Assembly (NCBI GenBank): GCA_028280105.1
Contig: JANQML010000395.1
Location: 1 to 34,045, forward strand
Direction: 5' to 3'
From: Desulfobacula sp.
Lineage (GTDB): Bacteria; Desulfobacterota; Desulfobacteria; Desulfobacterales; Desulfobacteraceae
Length of the DNA: 34,045 bases
Every line of letters starts with the position of its first letter. The stretch's first letter is position 1. Below are positions 1-7,593 of the stretch, in pieces. Both the position numbers and the translations under genes were made by a program. The notes under the pieces were generated by a model that was not told where the DNA came from, ran no database searches, and saw nothing but the letters and a program-made list of their open reading frames with translations.

Positions 1-1479
1 TACGGCATGACCCACGGTGCAGCCAAGCTGGTGGAGGCCTTTGGCGACCCCTCTCAGAAAAAGAAGTATATGAAAAATATGTTCAGCGGCAAATGGGGGG
101 GAACCATGCTGTTGACGGAACCCGAAGCCGGTTCCGATGTGGGAGCGCTGACAACCGTGGCGGTTAAAAAAGAGGACGGGACCTATTCCATCAAAGGGTC
201 AAAGATCTTTATTTCCGCAGGAGAACACGACCTGTGCGACAACATCATTCACCCGGTCCTGGCCCGGATAGAGGGGGCACCTGCCGGCACCCGGGGCATC
301 TCTTTATTCCTGGTTCCCAAATACCATGTAAATGAAGACGGCACCCTGGGGGCATTTAACAATGTGGTCTGCACCGGGATTGAGCACAAGATGGGAATCC
401 ACGGCAACGCGACGGCATCCTTGTCCCTGGGGGAAAAAGGGGACTGCGTCGGCACCCTTCTGGGTGAGGAGAACAAGGGCATGCCCGCCATGTTTAAAAT
501 GATGAACGAGGCAAGGGCGTTTGTCGGAATGCAGGGATTTTCCGTAGCATCCGCCTCTTATATGTATGCCCTTGACTATGCCAGAAACAGACTCCAAGGC
601 AGACCGGCCGGTTCGGCCAAGGATGCATCGGCAAAAAGCGTCGCCATTATCAACCATCCGGACGTGAAACGCCAGCTTTTGAACATGAAGGTATATACCG
701 AGGGGATGCGGTCCTTGATCTATTACTACGCCAAATGCCAGGACATTGTCCATACCACGGATGACGAGCGTCTCAGATCGGATACAGCCGCCTTAATTGA
801 AGTGTTGACCCCGATTGTCAAAGGATATGTAACGGATAAATCCCTGGAGGTGTGCTCCCACGGAATTCAGGTATACGGCGGATACGGGTATGTCAGAGAA
901 TATCCCGTGGAACAGCTGATGCGGGATTCAAGGATTTTTATGATCTATGAAGGGACCAACGGTATCCAGGCCATGGATCTGATCGGACGGAAACTGGCCA
1001 TGAACGGCGGAAGCAGCTTCGCTTACTTTATCGATCAAATGAAAAAGACGGTGGAAACGGCCCAAGGGGTTAACGGCGTTGACATCCTGGCTCAAAAAGT
1101 ATTGGATGCACTTTCCCGGTTTGAAACGGTTTCCCGGGATCTGTCGGTGCGAATGCAGTCGGAAAACATGGCCAACGCACTCTCTTTTTCCCACCCGTTC
1201 CTGGAAGTGGCCGGTGATATGGCCTTTGCCTGGATGCATTTATGGCGCGCAACCATTGCCGCGCCCAAGCTTGAGAAAAAAGCAGGCAGTTTAAACAGAG
1301 AAACGGTGGCGCAAAAGGTGACGAAAAACAGAGATGCCGCCTTTTATGCGGGTCAGATGGAATCCGCCAGATTTTTCATTCTCACGCTGCTTCCGGCAAC
1401 CGTGGGTAAAATGGCAGCCATAACAGAAGGGGCGACATGCGTGGAAGATATCGCAGACATCTCTTTCGGATCAAAATAG
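1..1479 (+). CDS. Acyl-CoA dehydrogenase, C-terminal part (5' end outside window)
   Basis: FAD-dependent acyl-CoA dehydrogenase that would oxidise an acyl-CoA to the 2-enoyl-CoA and pass electrons to ETF in fatty or aromatic acid breakdown. The frame is open from base 1, so the true start lies upstream; 492 residues are visible. Family marks seen: LTEPEAGSDVG in the middle beta-domain and, near residues 290-325, YGGYGYVREYPVEQLMRD followed by YEGTNGIQ, whose Glu (residue 317 of the visible part) is in the position of the catalytic base. About 165 residues follow that motif, matching the extra C-terminal domain of the larger, roughly 600-residue acyl-CoA dehydrogenases. The substrate cannot be told from sequence. 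A GC-rich hairpin just after the stop suggests the transcript ends here. Confidence 0.93.
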   Translation, partial: YGMTHGAAKLVEAFGDPSQKKKYMKNMFSGKWGGTMLLTEPEAGSDVGALTTVAVKKEDGTYSIKGSKIFISAGEHDLCDNIIHPVLARIEGAPAGTRGISLFLVPKYHVNEDGTLGAFNNVVCTGIEHKMGIHGNATASLSLGEKGDCVGTLLGEENKGMPAMFKMMNEARAFVGMQGFSVASASYMYALDYARNRLQGRPAGSAKDASAKSVAIINHPDVKRQLLNMKVYTEGMRSLIYYYAKCQDIVHTTDDERLRSDTAALIEVLTPIVKGYVTDKSLEVCSHGIQVYGGYGYVREYPVEQLMRDSRIFMIYEGTNGIQAMDLIGRKLAMNGGSSFAYFIDQMKKTVETAQGVNGVDILAQKVLDALSRFETVSRDLSVRMQSENMANALSFSHPFLEVAGDMAFAWMHLWRATIAAPKLEKKAGSLNRETVAQKVTKNRDAAFYAGQMESARFFILTLLPATVGKMAAITEGATCVEDIADISFGSK

Positions 1480-1490
1480 TTCCCGGCAAC

Positions 1491-1518
1491 GCCTCCCCGG
1501 AAGACCGCGGGAGGCTTT
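1491..1518 (+). terminator. Probable intrinsic terminator after acyl-CoA dehydrogenase
   Basis: GCCTCCC at 1491-1497 pairs with GGGAGGC at 1509-1515, with an extra CGG/CCG pairing inside the loop. Only a short T run (TTT) follows, so termination may be weak. It lies 12 bases after the TAG stop and before the convergent cheD-like gene. Confidence 0.5.
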
Positions 1519-1675
1519 GAACCGGAATCGGAACAGACAGCCCCGCCTAATCCCGGAGATCTGATGATAAGATTTGTTTGCATAAAGATTTTTGGGCGAA
1601 CGACATGGAAATGGGTTGAAAAGCAAGAGGGGTGAATTTGAGGTTGATACAGAATTTAGCAGGGAGGTTCTCTGC

Positions 1676-2188
1676 CTATCGTTCCGACCGATAGGGGTAC
1701 CAGTCAGAATTTCGGAGCCGGTCCACTTTCAATATGACGATTTCACAGGTGGCAGTATTGAAAACAACTTTCCTGCCCAACTCGCCGCCAATGTCTTCTG
1801 AAATGATTTTAATCCTGGATCCGTTCAAAATATCCCGGGCTGCTTTAAAATTTTCTCTTCCCACATTCCGGCTCGATTCTTTGGGGTTAAAAGCACCTCC
1901 GAAAATCTGGGCCCGCATTTTAGACAGATCCGCCCCATTGGATTTCATCATTCGGATCAATGTGACGATGGCAATGTTGCCGTATTGGGCGGTGGCCTTT
2001 TCCTTGGTATCAGCATATGGATACAAAAAATGATTCATCCCCCCGATTTTAAGAGACCGGTCCCACAAACTGACGGCAACCGATGATCCCAGGACGGTAG
2101 AAATGGCGGTGGGTTTTGCAGGCAGATAAATAAATCCGGGTTTTAGAAAATAGTCTATAGGTGCTGGCGTGCTTGAATTCTGTGACAT
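1676..2188 (-). CDS. cheD: CheD-like protein with the catalytic Cys replaced by Ser
   Basis: CheD is a cytoplasmic chemoreceptor glutamine deamidase that in some species also binds CheC. This 170-residue protein has the family length and the motif run VLGSSVAVSLWD (32-43), GGMNHFLYP (49-57), then FGGAFNP and NVGRENF, with INITGG-like SEDIGGELGR further on. The family core is normally LGSCV with a nucleophilic Cys. Here residue 36 is Ser, codon TCG at 2081-2083, two base changes from a Cys codon, so a read error is unlikely. The His expected 17 residues later is kept (His53). This suggests loss of amidase activity with binding retained, or an altered nucleophile. The gene is divergent from the ABC/phosphorelay cluster to its right and shares its upstream region. 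No other chemotaxis gene is visible, so the functional link is inferred. Confidence 0.85.
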   Translation of the reverse strand: MSQNSSTPAPIDYFLKPGFIYLPAKPTAISTVLGSSVAVSLWDRSLKIGGMNHFLYPYADTKEKATAQYGNIAIVTLIRMMKSNGADLSKMRAQIFGGAFNPKESSRNVGRENFKAARDILNGSRIKIISEDIGGELGRKVVFNTATCEIVILKVDRLRNSDWYPYRSER

Positions 2189-2213
2189 TATTTCTCTTTA
2201 TTGGCACACGACA

Positions 2214-2225
2214 TAACCATGGTTA
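2214..2225. promoter_or_regulatory. 12-bp perfect palindrome between cheD and the ABC cluster
   Basis: TAACCATGGTTA reads the same on both strands. It lies 26 bases before the cheD start, inside the 256-base gap (2189-2444) shared by cheD and the rightward cluster, where an operator would be expected. No convincing sigma70 or sigma54 promoter was seen in the gap, and nothing else in it was recognisable. A 12-bp palindrome can occur by chance. Confidence 0.25.
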
Positions 2226-2444
2226 ACCTCATTCATAAAAACAGCAATTTGTTATTTAGAAGAGTTCCTTCAGCTCTACCCGTTTCTTACCCTATTTAAA
2301 CCCGTATGGCAAGTCATGAATCTCCTGATCGCCAGCTTAGATATTGCAGACTCAAACCATTTGTGATAATAGTAAATACTTGATGCAACGACGGATTTTA
2401 ACCCACGCATGAATATCAAAACAATCCACTGAAACGAGGCATTG

Positions 2445-3392
2445 ATGGAGACCAACTCCGGTATACGAATCGGGCATCTGAAAATTGTTGACCACTTGAT
2501 TCTGGGAATCTCGGACCTGCGCATTAAAAACGGGCAAACACGTCTTTCCGATACCGATGCCACCGCCTGTGCCATGCATTCATGGAGCCAGGTCAGCGAC
2601 AGCCTGGTATCCGGGGAGATCAATGCTGCATTTATGCCTGCTCCCACTGCCATGCGTCTGTACGCACAGGGGGTGAAGATCAAGCTGCTCATGTTTGTCC
2701 ACCGATCCGGCTCCCGGATTCTCAAAAATGCAAAGGCCGAGATTCAATCCATTGCCGACTTTAAAGGCAGAACATTCCTGGTCACATCGCAATACACTAT
2801 ACAAACCATGCTTCTTTACAGTCTTCTGACATCTGCCGGACTCAGCTTTGGCCCCCATGGAGATACAACCGCCGATGTCAGCCAAGAGACGGTTCCCCCC
2901 CACCTGATGCACGAAATGGTACTGCTTGATACAGACACGGATATCGGCGGATTTGCCGTTGCGGATCCATTTGGCGCCCGTTCCATGGACTCGGGCAAAT
3001 CCACCCTGGTCTGCACCACCGACAGCCTGTGGAAAAATCATCCCTGCTGCGTCTTTGTCGTTAAAGAAAATCTGTTGGAGAATCATACACCAATCGTCAG
3101 CGACCTGATTTCGCTGTTTATCGATACGGCAACCCGCATTGACCGGGGGATGGACCAAGAGACAGCGGACCTGGCGGAAACCTGCCTGGAGGAATCGGCG
3201 GCAGCCATCAGCCGGATGATTGCAGAAACCCGAATATCTTTTAACCCCGAACACCTGGTGCCGGACATGGATGCCCTGAATATGATTCAAACATATATGA
3301 CCGACACCATGCGCCTGTTTGATGACCCAATCGATATCGTCCCGCTTATCGATAACAGATTGATTTCAACTTTAACGTCCATGGGAATCTGA
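2445..3392 (+). CDS. Cytoplasmic NrtA/NasS-like solute-binding protein
   Basis: A 315-residue protein of the NrtA/CmpA/NMT1-type ABC solute-binding fold, with no signal peptide, Tat motif or lipobox: the mature-domain sequence begins within about seven residues of the start. Such cytoplasmic forms are known as ligand sensors, for example NasS, which holds the NasT antiterminator in check until nitrate binds. Motifs: GHLKIVDHLILG near the N-terminus, GEINAAFMPAPTAM in the middle, GGFAVADPFGA, then WKNHPCCVFVV. The same motifs recur in the genes at 4159 and 6199; the closest match is the ligand domain of the 6199 gene. ATG 2445 is chosen over the adjacent TTG 2442 because GAGG (2436-2439) is well placed for it. 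The ATPase gene starts 2 bases after the stop. The ligand is unknown. Confidence 0.82.
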   Translation: METNSGIRIGHLKIVDHLILGISDLRIKNGQTRLSDTDATACAMHSWSQVSDSLVSGEINAAFMPAPTAMRLYAQGVKIKLLMFVHRSGSRILKNAKAEIQSIADFKGRTFLVTSQYTIQTMLLYSLLTSAGLSFGPHGDTTADVSQETVPPHLMHEMVLLDTDTDIGGFAVADPFGARSMDSGKSTLVCTTDSLWKNHPCCVFVVKENLLENHTPIVSDLISLFIDTATRIDRGMDQETADLAETCLEESAAAISRMIAETRISFNPEHLVPDMDALNMIQTYMTDTMRLFDDPIDIVPLIDNRLISTLTSMGI

Positions 3393-3394
3393 TT

Positions 3395-4162
3395 GTGAAA
3401 ATCGAGATAGAAAGAGTTACCAAGACCTATACCAAGTCAAAAAATACCGAATATGTCGTACTTAAAAACATCAGTTTTTCCATTGAAGCCGGTGACTTTG
3501 TGATCATACTGGGTGAATCCGGATGTGGAAAAACAACCCTGCTCAACCTGCTGGCCGGCCTGGAGCAACCGACAACCGGAACGATACGTGTTGACGGAGA
3601 AACGCTCAGCGGAATCCATCCCTCGCGCTCGATGCTCTTTCAGCAACCCACATTGATCCCCTGGCTCAGTGTCAGGGAAAACGTGGCCTATGGATGCAAA
3701 TTAAGAGGAGACACCGAAGAACTGGACTACCGGGTCAGCCAGTTTCTTGAAATTATCGGAATTGCAGGATTTCAGGATGCAAAACCCAATCAGCTCTCAT
3801 TGGGCATGGCCCAGCGGGTCTGCCTTGCAAGAGCCCTGGTGGGTCACCCGGCAGCCCTGTTGCTGGATGAACCGTTTGCATCTCTGGACACCTTCACCCA
3901 GGCCCACATCCAGGAGGAGCTGGTCAACCTGTGGCTGTCTGAAAAATTTACAGCCGTGTTCGTCACCCACGATATTGATGAAGCCATCTGTCTTGGCAAT
4001 AAAATCGTCCTGCTGGCCGGGGAACCGGCAGATATAAAAGATACCTTTGATATCGATATGCCCTATCCCAGAAACCGGAACACCCCCGGTTTCAAAGATA
4101 TAAGAACCCAAATTCTTGAAAAATTTAAAAATTCATATCTTGCTAAAAGGAGTCTGTTATGA
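3395..4162 (+). CDS. ABC transporter ATP-binding protein (NrtD/TauB/SsuB type)
   Basis: The ATPase that drives import through the permease at 5318. It has 255 residues, the normal length. Visible motifs are Walker A GESGCGKTT (40-48), the Q-loop region LFQQPTLIPWLSV, signature LSLGMAQRV near 133-141, Walker B ALLLDEPFASLD near 154-165, and H-loop VTHD near 191. The LIPWLSV stretch and the FASLD form are typical of the nitrate/taurine/sulfonate/bicarbonate importers. It starts with GTG two bases after the preceding gene and its TGA overlaps the next ATG (ATGA), so translation is probably coupled. Motif evidence cannot give the substrate. Confidence 0.95.
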   Translation: MKIEIERVTKTYTKSKNTEYVVLKNISFSIEAGDFVIILGESGCGKTTLLNLLAGLEQPTTGTIRVDGETLSGIHPSRSMLFQQPTLIPWLSVRENVAYGCKLRGDTEELDYRVSQFLEIIGIAGFQDAKPNQLSLGMAQRVCLARALVGHPAALLLDEPFASLDTFTQAHIQEELVNLWLSEKFTAVFVTHDIDEAICLGNKIVLLAGEPADIKDTFDIDMPYPRNRNTPGFKDIRTQILEKFKNSYLAKRSLL

Positions 4163-5331
4163 ATCCGTTTGCAAACCTGTCCCGGCGTGAATTTCTAAAA
4201 TCCACGGCAGCAGCCTGTTCAGGGCTGTTCATCCCAAATGCGGCAAAGGCCTTTACCGGACAGGAGACCTTAAAAATCGGATACCTTCCCATTACCGATG
4301 CCACCCCGCTTCTGGTTGCCCACAGCCTGGGATATTTCAGCGATGAAGGGATCGATGCTGAGAAACCGGTCATGGTCAGATCCTGGAATATTCTGACCGA
4401 GTCATTTCTTGCCGGCAAATTTAACTTAACCCATATGCTCTTTCCCATCCCGGTCTGGATGCGCTTTAAACAGAACATCCCGGTAAAGGTGCTGGCCTGG
4501 AATCACACCAACGGCAGTGCCGTTACCGTTCACGGTAATTCAAACATTTTCCGTTTTAAAGACTTTGCCGGAAAACAGGTGGCTGTTCCTTCCTGGTATT
4601 CGATGCACAATCTGATTCTGCAGATGGGGTTGGCACAGCAGGGGCTGAAACCGGTTCTCAAAACTCCGGGGAGCCGGCTTGAAAAAGATGAAGTCAACCT
4701 GTTTGTCCTGCAGCCCCCGGATATGCCCACAGCCCTTTTGGGGAAAAAAGTCGACGGTTATATCGTTGCCGACCCTTTTAATGCCCTGGCTCAACTAAAA
4801 TTCAAGGCCAGAATCATGAGATTCTCCGGTGACATTTGGAAAAATCATCCCTGTTGTGTTATTGTATCCCATGAGACCTTTATCAAAGAAAATAACGGGT
4901 TGGTTCAAAAAGCGATAAATGCCATTGTCAGAGCACAGGAATGGTGTATGAACAATCCCAGCGAAACGGCCCATCTGCTGAGCCGTGACGGAGAAGGGTA
5001 TCTTCCGGTATCCAAAGAGGTATTAAACAAAGTTTTTGAAAATCCGTCCGCCGACGAACTGGTCCATCCGGAATGGAATGTGCCACGGATCGGTTTCCAG
5101 CCGTTTCCATTCCCATCGGCCACCCGGTTTATTATTGACCAGATGAAAAAAACAAAGGTGGAGGGGGACACGGTCTTTCTTGACCTTCTGGATACGGCAA
5201 CAGGTGCTGCCGAACTGGTCGATGACCGGTTTATAATGAAAACCCTGGATGAAACCGGCGGTATTAACCGGTTCTGCAATTGTAATCTGGAAAAACCATA
5301 TACAAGGGAAGAAGTCGTTGAAATCAGTTAA
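4159..5331 (+). CDS. Tat-exported ABC solute-binding protein (NrtA/CmpA-like)
   Basis: The exported receptor of the importer, 390 residues. The N-terminus carries a twin-arginine signal, SRREFLK at residues 8-14, then a hydrophobic run and a likely cleavage after AAKA near residue 31. Tat export is common in this family and implies folding before export. The mature part starts LKIGYLPITDATPLLVAH and includes HTNGSAVTVHG (like the ligand-site motif of NrtA/CmpA), DGYIVADPFNA and IWKNHPCCVIV. Its overlaps (ATGA with the ATPase, 14 bases with the permease) place it firmly in the operon. It shares the WxNHPCCV signature with the two predicted cytoplasmic homologues at 2445 and 6199, but is more diverged from them than they are from each other. 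The ligand is not determined; nitrate and bicarbonate are only family possibilities. Confidence 0.9.
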   Translation: MNPFANLSRREFLKSTAAACSGLFIPNAAKAFTGQETLKIGYLPITDATPLLVAHSLGYFSDEGIDAEKPVMVRSWNILTESFLAGKFNLTHMLFPIPVWMRFKQNIPVKVLAWNHTNGSAVTVHGNSNIFRFKDFAGKQVAVPSWYSMHNLILQMGLAQQGLKPVLKTPGSRLEKDEVNLFVLQPPDMPTALLGKKVDGYIVADPFNALAQLKFKARIMRFSGDIWKNHPCCVIVSHETFIKENNGLVQKAINAIVRAQEWCMNNPSETAHLLSRDGEGYLPVSKEVLNKVFENPSADELVHPEWNVPRIGFQPFPFPSATRFIIDQMKKTKVEGDTVFLDLLDTATGAAELVDDRFIMKTLDETGGINRFCNCNLEKPYTREEVVEIS

Positions 5332-6148
5332 CCGATTCATCTACAAAGACCCCAAACAGGTCGGTCTCAATGCCGTGTTTGGAAATCGCGAGTTTGGATG
5401 GAAATTTGAAATCATCGGATTGGTTCTCTTTTTTATCCTCTGGGCCGTCGTGGCTCAACTGATTTTCAGCCGGCCCGGTTTTGAGCAGTTTAGCGGATTC
5501 CTGCCGGGTCCGACTCTGAATGCACTGATAGCGGCAACCCAGGACAGCCGGTTCTGGGTTTCGGTCTTTGTCAGTCTGGAACGGATTCTGGTCGGTATTT
5601 TCCTGGCCGCGCTGATCGGTATTCCTATTGGTATTCTCGTCGGGTTTTATCCCAGATTTCGCAGTCTTTCGTACTCGTCCATTCAGTTTGTAAGAATGAT
5701 CAGTCCCCTTTCATGGATGCCCATTGCCCTTCTCTTGTTCAACAGTTTTGAGACCGCTGTTTATTTTTTGATTGTAATGGCTACGATTTGTCCTATAATA
5801 CTGAATACAACCATCGGTGTTTTAAATATTAATCCCCAGTGGATCAAAATGGCATTAAATCAGGGAGCAAGCAATATCCAGCTGATTCGTACGATTATAG
5901 TACCTGCCTCCCTGCCTTCTATGCTTACCAGTTTGAGACTGGCTCTCGGGGTGGCCTGGATTGTCCTTGTTCCGGCTGAATTTTTAGGTGTTTCCAGCGG
6001 ACTCGGATATCTGATAAACGATGCCAGAGATACCATGGAATATGACAAACTCATGGCGATGATTATCGCCATCGGGATTCTTGGCTTCTCCCTGGACAGA
6101 ATTTTTCAAAAACTCCAGCAGACATTCAGCTGGTCTTGGAACGAATAA
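5318..6148 (+). CDS. ABC transporter permease (NrtB/TauC/SsuC type)
   Basis: Inner-membrane channel subunit of the importer, 276 residues from the chosen start. Several hydrophobic segments are evident: one near residues 30-46, and others after FVSLERILVGIFLAALIGIPIGILVGF. The cytoplasmic EAA-type loop that docks the ATPase is ALNQGASNIQLIRTIIVPAS, followed by LPSMLTSLRLALGVAWI, typical of this family. The frame is open upstream to an ATG at 5249, but that would overlap the previous gene by 83 bases. The TTG at 5318, preceded by AAGGGAAG near 5304-5311, gives a 14-base overlap and a normal family length, so I prefer it. Confidence 0.9.
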   Translation: MKSVNRFIYKDPKQVGLNAVFGNREFGWKFEIIGLVLFFILWAVVAQLIFSRPGFEQFSGFLPGPTLNALIAATQDSRFWVSVFVSLERILVGIFLAALIGIPIGILVGFYPRFRSLSYSSIQFVRMISPLSWMPIALLLFNSFETAVYFLIVMATICPIILNTTIGVLNINPQWIKMALNQGASNIQLIRTIIVPASLPSMLTSLRLALGVAWIVLVPAEFLGVSSGLGYLINDARDTMEYDKLMAMIIAIGILGFSLDRIFQKLQQTFSWSWNE

Positions 6149-6162
6149 TTGATAATGAATTT

Positions 6163-6174
6163 CTAATATATTAG
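6163..6174. promoter_or_regulatory. 12-bp AT-rich palindrome before the receiver-ligand fusion gene
   Basis: CTAATATATTAG is a perfect palindrome in the 50-base gap between the permease and the gene at 6199. This is the first real gap within the importer genes and is followed by a strong ribosome site, AAGGAG at 6185-6190. It could be an operator or an internal promoter element. AT-rich palindromes also occur by chance. Confidence 0.2.
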
Positions 6175-6198
6175 TTTAAAACTTTAAGGAGTGTTTCT

Positions 6199-7572
6199 AT
6201 GGCGGTAAATCCTAACATTAAAATCGTTGTTGCAGATGACTCGGGCACCATGCGCATCATGTTCAAACAGATATTAAAAAAAGCCGGTTACGAAAATCTG
6301 GTGGTCGCCGTCAATGGTGTCGACGGAGTTGAAAAGGTCAAGGCCGAAAAACCAGACCTGGTCATCAGTGACTGGAACATGCCTCAAATGGACGGCCTTG
6401 AATTTTTACAAGCCCTCCGGCAGATGGATGAATTCAAGAACCTGCCCTTTATCATGGCCACGGCTCAATCCGATAAAGGCCAGCAAAAAGCGATAATGGA
6501 TGCCGGCGGCAACGGCCACGTTCCAAAGCCCTTTGATGAGGAGCAGATCGGAACGGCCATAGAAAAAGCCATGTCCGGAGATTTCGGACCCGGGGAACGC
6601 GTGGTAAAACAACGGCAGATGATGGGTGGAAAAGTCGAACTCAATGTTGCCCACATCCAGATTACGGACCACCTGGCTTTAGGCGCCTTGAAACACCGGA
6701 TCGAACAGGGGGATCTCGAACCCAGGTATTTTGATCTGACCACCGACCTGAAAACCGGGTGGAATCCGATTCAGGAAGGACTAGAAAACGGAGAAATTGA
6801 CTGTGCCTTTGTTCTGGGCCCCATTGCCATGGACTTATTTGCCTATGACTCGCCCATTAAACTGGTCCTGTTTGCCCATAAAAACGGTTCCACGTTTATA
6901 CGGTCCAGACATTATGACCACCGGTTTGACTCGCTCCAGAGTTTTTACAAATACAAAGTCGTGGATATTCCGCACAAAATGTCCATCCACCACATGCTGG
7001 CACATCAATTTTTAAAAGAATTGGGATTGAAGCCGGGTGTACCGGGTAAAAAGGCGATCAACGTCCGGTTCGAAGTGGTTCCGCCCATTAAAATGCCCGG
7101 TATCATGAAAGAGAACGAAGATGTAGCCGGGTTCATGGTTGCCGAGCCTGTTGCCACCAAAGCGATTGTCGGCGAAATCGGCAACCTCGAGTTCTACTCC
7201 GCTACCCGGTGGGAAAATCACCCCTGCTGTGTGGTTGCCATGCAGGAGGATTTTATTCAAAAATTTCCCGATGCTGCCCAGGAATTTGTCTCCATGCTGG
7301 TTGACACCGGTGAATATATTGAAAACGATAAAATCAGAGCCGCCCGAATCGCGGTGAATTTCCTTGATCCCGAAGGGAAGATGGGTTTGAATCCGGATGT
7401 GCTTAAAAACGTTTTCTCACAGCCATTGGCCATTCGATGGGACGGACTATATCCCGATGCAGAAGATCTGGATAAAATCCAACGGTACATGCATGATGTC
7501 ATGGAAATCGGAAAAATCATTGACTTGGACAAATTTATTGACAGTTCCTTTGCCGATGAAGCATATCGATAA
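6199..7572 (+). CDS. CheY-like receiver fused to an NrtA/NasS-like ligand-binding domain
   Basis: A 457-residue two-domain protein. Residues 1-130 form a complete CheY-type receiver: acidic pair Asp13-Asp14, phospho-acceptor Asp58 in LVISDWNMPQMDG, Thr88 in MATAQ and Lys110 in VPKPF. All the phosphorylation residues are present. After a short linker (about 131-145), the rest is a solute-binding-type domain: HIQITDHLALG, GEIDCAFVLGPIAM, AGFMVAEPVAT, RWENHPCCVVAM and a C-terminal DLDKIQRYMHDVME. These match the protein at 2445 segment by segment. There is no signal peptide, so both domains should be cytoplasmic. No DNA-binding, enzymatic or ANTAR output domain is seen. It resembles a NasS-like sensor joined to its own receiver. 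The Hpt protein encoded at 8421 is a plausible phosphate partner. AAGGAG lies 8 bases before the ATG. Confidence 0.9.
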   Translation: MAVNPNIKIVVADDSGTMRIMFKQILKKAGYENLVVAVNGVDGVEKVKAEKPDLVISDWNMPQMDGLEFLQALRQMDEFKNLPFIMATAQSDKGQQKAIMDAGGNGHVPKPFDEEQIGTAIEKAMSGDFGPGERVVKQRQMMGGKVELNVAHIQITDHLALGALKHRIEQGDLEPRYFDLTTDLKTGWNPIQEGLENGEIDCAFVLGPIAMDLFAYDSPIKLVLFAHKNGSTFIRSRHYDHRFDSLQSFYKYKVVDIPHKMSIHHMLAHQFLKELGLKPGVPGKKAINVRFEVVPPIKMPGIMKENEDVAGFMVAEPVATKAIVGEIGNLEFYSATRWENHPCCVVAMQEDFIQKFPDAAQEFVSMLVDTGEYIENDKIRAARIAVNFLDPEGKMGLNPDVLKNVFSQPLAIRWDGLYPDAEDLDKIQRYMHDVMEIGKIIDLDKFIDSSFADEAYR

Positions 7573-7593
7573 TTTTCCAACAGGAGTAGTTCA

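Noticed and set aside
1592..1801. Plus-strand frame of 69 codons between the acyl-CoA dehydrogenase and cheD
   Set aside because: More than half of it is antisense to cheD, and no motif or good ribosome site supports it.
2196..2212. TGGCAC before the ABC cluster as a sigma54 -24 element
   Set aside because: The matching GC at the -12 position with correct spacing is missing.
2276..2725. Minus-strand frame overlapping the start of the cytoplasmic ligand-binding gene
   Set aside because: Its product shows no family motif and it overlaps a gene with strong homology to two neighbours. Its tail briefly suggested a transposase end, but no terminal repeats or other element parts are present.
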